Assembly (NCBI GenBank): GCA_049652745.1 | Contig: JBASEY010000050.1 | Location: 1-59,651 of the forward strand | DNA from: JBASEY01 sp049652745 | Lineage (GTDB): Bacteria; CSSED10-310 | Reading direction: 5' to 3' | Length of the DNA: 59,651 bases | In this document: positions 53,160-59,651 of the stretch, piece by piece | How positions within the stretch are numbered: position 1 is the stretch's first letter | Layout of the letters: every line of letters begins with the position of its first letter | Made by a program: the position numbers and the translations under genes | The notes under the pieces: model-generated | Told to the model about the DNA's origin: nothing | Databases searched by the model: none | Seen by the model: the letters and a program-made list of their open reading frames with translations, nothing else

Positions 53160-53770
53160 GCGAATTGACGACGGGCAGCTCCTGTTGGCGACAATCCATT
53201 CGCTCTGAAATTTTAAAAGCGTTATGTGAAGGCAATATTGTCATCCTCCCCACTGAAACAAGTTATATGCTGGGCGCGGATGCTACTCGAAAAAAATCGA
53301 TGGACAAATTGTGGATGTTGAAAAACAGGCCTGCCGGGCAAAATATTTCGGTGATGTTTGGCTCGATCGACAAAGCGCGTGAGTGGGTTTGTTGGTCGGA
53401 CAGGGCGGAAGCGGTGGCGCAACGCTATTTGCCGGGGCCGTTGACGTTGATTCTTCCTCTGAAACCGGGAACCCGGCAGTACGCTTCAACCAGTGGATCT
53501 TTGGGAATCCGAATATCAGGAAATCCATTCCTTCTTGATTTGCTGGCGGAGATCGATTTCCCAATCAGCGCAACCTCTGCTAATCGTCATGGGGCGCCCG
53601 AGCCGTATTCCTATGACGATTGTGTGTCACCCGTCGATGTTGTCTGGGATGCCGGTAAATTGGACCCAAGGCCGCCGTCGACTATTTTGGATTTATCCGG
53701 CGATCAACCCCGTATCCTGCGTCAAGGGGAGTTAGTGGTCGAAAAGTCTTTTATTGAAATGCCAGTCTGA
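53126..53770 (+). CDS. tsaC: L-threonylcarbamoyladenylate synthase (TsaC/Sua5 type)
   Basis: 214 residues, TTG start at 53126 after GGAGG. YrdC/Sua5 fold: EGNIVILPTETSYMLGADAT, the KxR triad (LKNRPAGQ) and SATSANRHG. It makes threonylcarbamoyl-AMP, the substrate for TsaBD, so this pair supplies the t6A pathway. The last 20 bases overlap the convergent rseP end. Confidence 0.92.
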   Translation: MGKEIRFTIPLSELTTGSSCWRQSIRSEILKALCEGNIVILPTETSYMLGADATRKKSMDKLWMLKNRPAGQNISVMFGSIDKAREWVCWSDRAEAVAQRYLPGPLTLILPLKPGTRQYASTSGSLGIRISGNPFLLDLLAEIDFPISATSANRHGAPEPYSYDDCVSPVDVVWDAGKLDPRPPSTILDLSGDQPRILRQGELVVEKSFIEMPV

Positions 53771-55139
53771 CGATATCGTTATACGTGATATACAAAGCGA
53801 ATGCTATTAAAAGGAAAAAAAACACATTTTGGATGGCCAATTGTATTTTTTCGCTGATGGGTTTTCTAAAAACAGCTTCGAAAAGTAAAAATAAGATCAT
53901 ACCGCCATCTAATATAGGTATCGGCAAAAGGTTTAATATGGCCAGGTTCAGGCTGATAAGGGCAGTCAGCCAGACAAGTTCCCGAAACCCTGCCCGGGCC
54001 GCTTTGCCGGCCATGTCGACGATCATGATCGGACCGCCAAGTTGATCCACCGATTCGCGCCCAATGAAAAGTTTGGCCACAAGCCCGAACATCGCGGTTC
54101 CCATCTGTAAATTGAGTTCGATCCCCTTTTTAAACGCTTGACCTGCCGGGTAGGTTTTCAACGTCTTATCCGGGTCGGAACCAAATGCGATGCCGATCAT
54201 ATACCGTTCCAAATCCTCGTTGTATTCAGGCTTCAAAGTCATGATCATGTCTGCGTCATCACGCCGAATAGTCAATGTGATGTCATTACCCTGCGAATTG
54301 TTTACTGCATCGACCATCTGCTGGATACTGGACAATTGGATGTTATCGATCGCGATTATTTGGTCGTTTTCCTTCAATCCAGCCCTCTGCGCCGGTGAAT
54401 CTTTCGACAATCCTCCAATAAAAACCTTGGATGCATGACCAATGCCGGCAAAAGGAAATTTTTTCTCTTGATCAGCAGGGATGATTTTGGTCAATTGCTC
54501 ATTGTCCCGTATAATTGTGATCAAAAAGGAGTCAAAGGCATTGAGCAACAGCTCGATCTCCGCTTCTTCCCAGGTCTCCACGGGTTTTCCGTTTATGTCG
54601 ACAATGCGGTCTTCCGGTAATATACCCGCTGTTTCCGCCGGCGAACCGGATTGTACATAGGCGATAACCGGAGGCTTCATCAGGTAGCTTTCGATATAGA
54701 TGCCGAAATACGCCAGGCCAATGGTCAGAAGCACGGCGACAACGGCATTCATGAAAGCGCCGGCAGCACCGACGAATATACGCTGAGGAACGGATTTGTC
54801 CTGAAGTGCGTCCCCTTTCACTTTTTCAGAAGGCTTGACGACTGCAGTTGTATTTTCCTTTTTAGCGGCGGATTCACCCTGACCGGGGAGATTTTCGCCG
54901 GCCATTCTGACATAACCGCCGAAGGGTATCATCGATAATCGATAATCAGTATCACCTTTTCGGAATCCGAAAAGCCGTTTGCCGAATCCGATGGAAAAGA
55001 CTTCAACCCGAATGCCGACCAGCCGCGCAGCCAAAAAATGACCCAGTTCATGAATAAAGATCAGAAAACCTAGGATAAGCGCTGCGGGGCCGAGAGTCCA
55101 GAAGAGATTGACAAGTTTTGTAAATAATATCTCGATCAT
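53751..55139 (-). CDS. rseP: RIP metalloprotease RseP
   Basis: 462 residues. Zinc site HELGH in TM1 (IFIHELGHFLAARLVG) and NLLPIPILDGG in the third helix. Two PDZ domains lie between (AETAGILPEDRIVDING and AQRAGLKENDQIIAIDN). RseP cleaves membrane anti-sigma factors and signal peptides in the inner membrane. It overlaps the upstream epimerase by four bases. Confidence 0.95.
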   Translation of the reverse strand: MIEILFTKLVNLFWTLGPAALILGFLIFIHELGHFLAARLVGIRVEVFSIGFGKRLFGFRKGDTDYRLSMIPFGGYVRMAGENLPGQGESAAKKENTTAVVKPSEKVKGDALQDKSVPQRIFVGAAGAFMNAVVAVLLTIGLAYFGIYIESYLMKPPVIAYVQSGSPAETAGILPEDRIVDINGKPVETWEEAEIELLLNAFDSFLITIIRDNEQLTKIIPADQEKKFPFAGIGHASKVFIGGLSKDSPAQRAGLKENDQIIAIDNIQLSSIQQMVDAVNNSQGNDITLTIRRDDADMIMTLKPEYNEDLERYMIGIAFGSDPDKTLKTYPAGQAFKKGIELNLQMGTAMFGLVAKLFIGRESVDQLGGPIMIVDMAGKAARAGFRELVWLTALISLNLAILNLLPIPILDGGMILFLLFEAVFRKPISEKIQLAIQNVFFFLLIAFALYITYNDIVRLAFQ

Positions 55140-56161
55140 AATTTACCGTGTTCAAATAAAGCTCGATTGGATTGAATCCAGTCGTAAAGAGCCTTGATGC
55201 CGTTTTCCGGGCTGGTTTGAGGTGTCCATTTTAAGTCCCGGTAAGCCTTGCGTATGTCACTGACATAAACCTTCTGGTCACCGGGGCGCCAATCGGAGAA
55301 TGTGTAGGGAAGAGGCTGTTGAAAACGATCGGTTATCATCGATACGAGTTCCAGAAGCGATATGGTTCGCTCAGGGCCTCCTCCGATATTGTATGCCTGG
55401 CCACGGGTTATATCACGATTTTCATAAGCTTTTACCAAAGCATCGACAAGGTCTGAAACAAAAAGGATATCGCGGATTTGCTTACCGTCGCCAAACAAAG
55501 TGATTCCCTGCTTCAGAGCTGCCTGAATAAGGAAAAACGCCACCCAGCCTTGGTCTTCGCACCCCATCTGTCTCGGACCGTAAATGCAGGACATCCTAAA
55601 AACGACCGTGTCCAAGCCGTATATCCGTGCATAATCCAGAACATATTGGTCCGCTCCACCTTTTGAGCATCCATAAGGTGAATAAAAATCCAAAGGCGTC
55701 GATTCCGGATTGCCGAATGGAAGGGAAGCGTATTCCCATCGGCTGTTTCGTTCATGGATGGCGATATGCTTCATTTCACCATAGACTTTGTTGGTCGACG
55801 TGAACACAAGAAAAGGTCTGGACGGCTGTCTGCGTATCGCCTCCAATAAATTCAGAGTGCCCAGAAGATTCACTTCAAAATCACGGCGGGGACAGGTGAC
55901 GGATGTTGTGACGGCCACCTGGGCCGCCAGGTGATAAACCAGGTCGCAGTTTTTGACCGCAAGTTCACAAGCTGGAAAATCGCGAATATCGCTCTCGAGA
56001 AATTCAAAATCTCCATTCAAAGACCGCAAATAGTTTAGATTATGCTCGGTTCCATGTCTGGACAAATCATCCATAACCAGTACTTTACAGCCTTTTTCCA
56101 GAAAATATTCCGCCAGGTTCGTCCCGATAAAGCCTGCGCCGCCAGTGATCAATACCTTCAT
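55136..56161 (-). CDS. NAD-dependent epimerase, CDP-paratose 2-epimerase-like
   Basis: About 341 residues from ATG 56161 (MKVLITGGAGFIGTNLAEY) after AGGAGG; ATG 56182 is upstream of the SD. Extended SDR: NAD motif GGAGFIG and catalytic YxxxK in SPYGCSKGGAD, plus TSTNKVYGE and RMSCIYGPRQMG, a pattern of CDP-paratose (tyvelose) epimerases. Likely sugar-nucleotide synthesis for surface polysaccharide. The substrate needs proof. Confidence 0.8.
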   Translation of the reverse strand: MKVLITGGAGFIGTNLAEYFLEKGCKVLVMDDLSRHGTEHNLNYLRSLNGDFEFLESDIRDFPACELAVKNCDLVYHLAAQVAVTTSVTCPRRDFEVNLLGTLNLLEAIRRQPSRPFLVFTSTNKVYGEMKHIAIHERNSRWEYASLPFGNPESTPLDFYSPYGCSKGGADQYVLDYARIYGLDTVVFRMSCIYGPRQMGCEDQGWVAFFLIQAALKQGITLFGDGKQIRDILFVSDLVDALVKAYENRDITRGQAYNIGGGPERTISLLELVSMITDRFQQPLPYTFSDWRPGDQKVYVSDIRKAYRDLKWTPQTSPENGIKALYDWIQSNRALFEHGKL

Positions 56162-56521
56162 TTTCAACCTCCTGCTCAGCATGAAGAGTCGATATAAAAT
56201 TATAAAAATTCATTTCTTCGGCAAAACAAACCTGCCTTTCAGCGGGTTTAGAAGCCAGAAACCGGTAGAATCCTAACGATGATCGTCTCGCTTGTCCAGA
56301 TTTCAATGCATATTGATCGAAAATAATTACTGAAAACTGCACGCAGGGATCTGGATAATTCGATTAAATTGACTGGCTGCCAATGTCGGATCAAGGGTTA
56401 AACACGAAATGCTTCAAGGTTTTCTCTGGAATGTGATCAGCCGATTCGACGAGTTTTCAACAAGAGTTCGAACCGGCAATCCCTTGCAATCCCAAAAAAT
56501 ATTGATCTATAGTCGCGCCGT
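56162..56521. other. Divergent intergenic region of miaB and epimerase
   Basis: 360 bases without a credible gene. The miaB promoter lies near the right end and an ATTATA (minus TATAAT, 56199-56204) with a poorly spaced -35 lies near the left end, probably for the epimerase. Confidence 0.5.
56484..56513 (+). promoter_or_regulatory. Predicted miaB promoter
   Basis: TTGCAA (56484-56489), 18 bases, TATAGT (56508-56513). The -10 ends only eight bases before the ATG and there is no SD between. Confidence 0.5.
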
Positions 56522-57841
56522 ATGAGCGGGTCACGGTTGTTTTACATCGAAAATTTCGGCTGCCAGATGAACGTGCACGATTCGGAGATGCTTGCGGCAC
56601 TTTTAAATTCCGAAGGCTGGACGCAGACATCCGACTTTATGCTTGCCGACGCTGTTATTTTAAATACATGCTCGGTTCGGGAAAAAGCAGAACAGAAAGT
56701 TTTTTCGCGGTTCGGTATTCTAAAACAGGCAAAGGATTCTCGGCCGGAAGTAAAACTTGTGTTAGTGGGTTGTATGGCGCGAGCGTGGGGAAAAAAACTG
56801 TTCAAGCGGATTCCTTATTTGGATATTGTCCTTGGCCCGGGAAGATTACATCGGCTTCCCGAGTGCTTATCGAGGCCGACCTGGCAACGCCCGCAGATCG
56901 ACATAGACGACAGCGCTTATGTTTTCAGCCTGTCACCTGAACTGGTCGACAACCCTGCTCAGACAATGGCCTGGGTGACGATCATGGAAGGCTGTGACAA
57001 TTTCTGCTCCTATTGCATCGTTCCGTATGTCAGAGGCCGGGAACGCAGCAGGGAAGACACGGAAATCATTAAGGAAATAGAGATTCTTGTCAGTAAAGGT
57101 GTCAAAGAAATCACCTTGCTGGGTCAAAACGTGAATTCCTATACCGGTTCGGAAGCCGGCTTTCCCGGACTGCTGAGAAAAATCCATGATATCGATGGTT
57201 TGTTGCGGATACGATTTACGACCTCGCATCCAAAGGACATGTCGAACAAATTGATTGAAACGGTGGCTGAACTGCCGAAGGTTTGTGAGTATCTGCATTT
57301 TCCTGCCCAAAGCGGTTCAAACGAAATATTGCGTCGGATGAACAGGGGATACACTCGTGAAATGTACCTGGACCGAGTCGCATTAATAAAACGCCTGGTG
57401 CCGAATGTCGCGTTGAGTTCGGATTTTATGGTCGGGTTTCCGGGGGAGACCGAACAGGATCATCAGGACACAGTCTCGCTGGTCGAGTCGGTTCGATACG
57501 ACAATATTTTTATCTTCAATTACAACCCCAGGCCGGGAACCCGTGCGGCTGAATTGGCGGATGATGTCCCATTATCGGTAAAAACTTATCGGCTTGAGGA
57601 TCTGCTGAATTTGCAAAGGCGGATCTCGATGGAGCGCAACAGTGCCTTGATCGGCTCAGTCGTCGATGTCCTGGTTGAAGGGGACGCCAAGCGAGGAGGC
57701 GACCTCAAGATGGGTCGAAGCCGTCAGAACCGGGTTGTCAATTTTACCGGGGATGTCAAAGCAGGAGATCTGTGTTGGGTTATGGTCGAGTCGGCCAGTC
57801 CGAATTGCTTGTATGGTCATGTCGGTGATGAGCAGTCATAA
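56522..57841 (+). CDS. miaB: tRNA 2-methylthio-N6-dimethylallyladenosine synthase MiaB
   Basis: 439 residues, complete. Radical-SAM methylthiotransferase that adds the methylthio group at A37. N-terminal cluster domain (ENFGCQMNVHDSEM, ILNTCSVREKAE, VLVGCMA), radical SAM CDNFCSYCIVPYVRGRERSR and a C-terminal TRAM domain (VVDVLVEGDAKRGG). The start ATG 56522 fits the MiaB N-terminus. miaA is not seen. Confidence 0.97.
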   Translation: MSGSRLFYIENFGCQMNVHDSEMLAALLNSEGWTQTSDFMLADAVILNTCSVREKAEQKVFSRFGILKQAKDSRPEVKLVLVGCMARAWGKKLFKRIPYLDIVLGPGRLHRLPECLSRPTWQRPQIDIDDSAYVFSLSPELVDNPAQTMAWVTIMEGCDNFCSYCIVPYVRGRERSREDTEIIKEIEILVSKGVKEITLLGQNVNSYTGSEAGFPGLLRKIHDIDGLLRIRFTTSHPKDMSNKLIETVAELPKVCEYLHFPAQSGSNEILRRMNRGYTREMYLDRVALIKRLVPNVALSSDFMVGFPGETEQDHQDTVSLVESVRYDNIFIFNYNPRPGTRAAELADDVPLSVKTYRLEDLLNLQRRISMERNSALIGSVVDVLVEGDAKRGGDLKMGRSRQNRVVNFTGDVKAGDLCWVMVESASPNCLYGHVGDEQS

Positions 57842-57916
57842 CCGAGATTTTTGATTTTTTTCAGTACGTTACCCTCAATCCTCCACACCTGAACGAAGGG
57901 CAGTGTCACCAGTTTT

Positions 57917-57961
57917 GTCGTGAGATTGTCGCAAGTTTCGTCGCAAGATTGTCGTAAGTTC
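57917..57961. repeat. Four-copy 11-12 bp tandem repeat
   Basis: Units GTCGTGAGATT, GTCGCAAGTTTC, GTCGCAAGATT and GTCGTAAGTTC follow each other without gaps. The last unit touches the Fic stop codon. Consensus GTCGYRAGWTT. Confidence 0.75.
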
Positions 57962-59009
57962 AGTCCATTTTTTTTATTCGATAAACGAGCTTGTTGGTTG
58001 ATCCTTCTGAAACCAGCAGCTTCATATCCACCATGGCTTTTAGGTCACGTTGCAGTGAGCGAGTGCTGACACTGGGATATAAGCCCTTGAAATCCTGGAT
58101 GGTTATAGTGTTGTGTTCAAGGATATAGGCTATCGCTTCGGCCTGGCGGTCAGAAAGCCGGAATCTTTTGACCAGTAAATCCTTTCGAATGGCTTGTTCA
58201 GCATGTTTCTTGACTTCAGCCAGTTGGGTTGCCAAACCTTCGACAAAACATTCCAACCAGTCGGTCATGTCCATGTTCAGATCTCGAACACTCTGAATAG
58301 CCTGATAGAATTCGAGGCGATTTCGATCGTAGTACTCACTGATCGTAAACAGTCGCTTGAAGTCATAACCGGCTCGATAAAGGTACAGTGTCGACAGCAA
58401 ACGTGAAGTGCGGCCGTTACCATCTAAAAAAGGATGTATGTGAACCAATTGAAATTGGGCAACCCCGCTTACCAAAACAGGGTGTATATCTTCTGTTTTA
58501 TTCAGAAAATCCACTAATTCAGCCATCATGATCGGCACATCATAGGGTGGGGGAGGTGTGTAAACTATCTCCGCAGTGATTGCATTGACAACAAAATCTT
58601 GGATCTTCCGATATTCACCCGGGTCGGCAGCTCCACCACGAACGTTTTTGACGAGTCGCTTATGAATTTCTCGGATCAACCCCTCTGTAATAGGTCCATG
58701 ATGTTCAAGATATTCGGATACGAATTCAAAAGCGTTCTTGTAGTTCAGTAATTCTTGCGCATCATCAGGATCGACCTCGAGAACAGAGTTGCCTTCCAAG
58801 AGTTTCACGGCTTGATCCAGGGTCAAACGCGTTCCCTCGATGTGCGTCGTGTGGTGGGCTTCAAGGATCAGCGCTCGACGCTTCATCTCTTTCACCCAGA
58901 CGTCGGATAACGTCGCAGCCTCCAAAAAACCTCTAGCTCGTTCGATAAGAGTCAGGCCGGCTGCGATACGGTTGGTGATTGAAAATGTGGGATGAAAACG
59001 TTTAGTCAT
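57960..59009 (-). CDS. Fic-family protein with winged-helix C-terminus
   Basis: 349 residues. The Fic motif is complete: HPFLDGNGRTSR at 192-203. An inhibitory motif TxxxEG (TTHIEG, residues 54-59) lies in the N-terminus, so it is a class II Fic with its own inhibitory helix. The C-terminal 75 residues form a DNA-binding-like winged helix (TIQDFKGLYPSVSTRSLQRDL). It likely transfers AMP to a target protein. No separate antitoxin gene adjoins. ATG follows AGAGGTGA. Confidence 0.9.
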   Translation of the reverse strand: MTKRFHPTFSITNRIAAGLTLIERARGFLEAATLSDVWVKEMKRRALILEAHHTTHIEGTRLTLDQAVKLLEGNSVLEVDPDDAQELLNYKNAFEFVSEYLEHHGPITEGLIREIHKRLVKNVRGGAADPGEYRKIQDFVVNAITAEIVYTPPPPYDVPIMMAELVDFLNKTEDIHPVLVSGVAQFQLVHIHPFLDGNGRTSRLLSTLYLYRAGYDFKRLFTISEYYDRNRLEFYQAIQSVRDLNMDMTDWLECFVEGLATQLAEVKKHAEQAIRKDLLVKRFRLSDRQAEAIAYILEHNTITIQDFKGLYPSVSTRSLQRDLKAMVDMKLLVSEGSTNKLVYRIKKMD

Positions 59010-59286
59010 CTCATCTCACCTCTTAAGACGATGTAATCCGGTCTGATTCATTAGAATCCTCTTTTATATAATCAAACAGCCATTACAAATTATAGATGAG
59101 CATGCTTCTCAAGGTCAAAACAGGCATTTTATTCAGGAGAAGCTGTCGTAATGTTGAATGGTCTTCGGTGGTAATTGGGCTATAACCGCTTTGAACATCA
59201 ACAAGGAAAAATCTTTTTGTTATCATGTGATAGCAACGATTTCCGTTACAATATAAATTAGATTTTTTCAACTTTATTGGTTTGGC

Positions 59287-59315
59287 AAACTGATAATCTC
59301 GGAGAAAATCAGTTT
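59287..59315. repeat. 8-bp inverted repeat
   Basis: AAACTGAT (59287-59294) and ATCAGTTT (59308-59315) with a 13-base loop. No T run follows. Confidence 0.5.
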
Positions 59316-59356
59316 CTCACATGCAAAAAATCCAGGATTTTGACCGGTAAATTCAA

Positions 59357-59380
59357 CTGGAACAGTTTTTAAGGTTCCAG
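59357..59380. repeat. 7-bp inverted repeat
   Basis: CTGGAAC (59357-59363) and GTTCCAG (59374-59380) with a 10-base loop. No T run follows. Confidence 0.45.
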
Positions 59381-59424
59381 ATACAAGTAATTCAGATCAA
59401 TGAATCCGGGGTATTCTATTACTT

Positions 59425-59615
59425 AGTGTTTCATTTTCGGACGACTACAGAAATGATCCGCATCTGAGCATTTATGATTTTCTGGCTTGATGAGGGCAAT
59501 ATGCCTTGAAGCAGCAACAGTTTGACTCATCTTTTACAGTGATTTTATAAAAAGTATTTAGAATCAATTAGATAACAAGGCACAAAAAACTCTTGGCACT
59601 ACAAAATGAAACACT
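59425..59615. repeat. 13-bp perfect inverted repeat bounding 191 bp
   Basis: AGTGTTTCATTTT (59425-59437) and AAAATGAAACACT (59603-59615) are exact inverse copies. They could be the ends of a small non-autonomous element or a solo IS remnant. No target duplication is seen next to them. Confidence 0.5.
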
Positions 59616-59651
59616 GTAAAATCAATGAGTTACAGATTACAAATCGCTATC

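Larger units (their letters stand above)
59010..59651. other. Region without a credible gene, inverted repeats
   Basis: 642 bases, AT-rich, no open frame with homology I recognise; the 62-codon minus frame at 59083-59271 has no SD or family. It holds three inverted repeats listed separately. Confidence 0.6.

Noticed and set aside
59083..59271. Minus-strand frame of 62 codons
   Set aside because: No SD, no recognisable family and biased composition; treated as non-coding.
1..59651. CRISPR array or restriction/defence locus
   Set aside because: No regularly spaced repeats and no defence proteins apart from the single Fic protein.

Overview
The window looks like a chromosomal segment of an anaerobic or facultative Gram-negative bacterium of the Desulfobacterota (former Deltaproteobacteria, Desulfobacterales-like). 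This is inferred from gene content and order: a complete S10-spc-alpha ribosomal superoperon, lipopolysaccharide export permeases, a strict-anaerobe (class I) Hcp protein, an LL-diaminopimelate-type aminotransferase and a DUF4388/TPR protein. No 16S rRNA or other phylogenetic marker was compared, so the genus is not known.

Left part (3-15272, all plus strand): the end of tuf, then rpsJ-rplCDWB-rpsS-rplV-rpsC-rplP-rpmC-rpsQ-rplNXE-rpsN-rpsH-rplFR-rpsE-rpmD-rplO-secY-adk-map-rpmJ-rpsM-rpsK-rpsD-rpoA-rplQ. Many starts sit inside or upstream of longer open frames, and I moved them to codons with good Shine-Dalgarno (SD) spacing. rpmJ is only 37 codons. infA is not in its frequent place between map and rpmJ. 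S14, L36, S4, L24 and adenylate kinase all carry zinc-type cysteine motifs.

Middle part: uvrB-uvrC (minus) diverges from a class A penicillin-binding protein (plus). A long minus-strand array follows (21287-50928). It holds a fused LptF-LptG permease, a LapA-like protein, a DnaC-like helicase loader, coaX, birA, nadC, valS, a degenerate receiver protein, a membrane TPR protein, tRNA-Arg, apt, acylphosphatase, a LOG-like protein, a DUF4388/J-like/TPR protein, tRNA-Pro(CGG), hcp with its Rrf2 regulator, a DUF368 undecaprenyl-phosphate translocase, pcm, tRNA-Pro(GGG), a MerR regulator, a pseudouridine synthase, scpB, scpA, a small M50 protease, xerD, a lipoprotein, rpsT, a TrmH methyltransferase, a DapL-like aminotransferase, a 61-residue cysteine protein, an 8-oxoguanine-deaminase-like amidohydrolase, an MBL-fold hydrolase and a zinc alcohol dehydrogenase.

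Right part: a BrkB/YihY membrane protein, tsaB and tsaC (plus), rseP and a CDP-paratose-epimerase-like enzyme (minus), miaB (plus), an orphan Fic protein (minus), then 640 bases without a credible gene that contain several inverted repeats.

Most of the window is housekeeping: translation, DNA repair, chromosome segregation, envelope assembly, cofactor synthesis and tRNA modification. I saw no CRISPR array, prophage or defence island. The points most worth a second look are the missing canonical start of uvrC, the single-chain LptF-LptG permease, the rrf2-hcp promoter with a palindrome over its -10, the small CQLGC protein, the TPR protein with a J-like fold lacking HPD, the receiver without its phospho-acceptor, and a possibly leaderless miaB. 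I found no clearly new multi-gene system.
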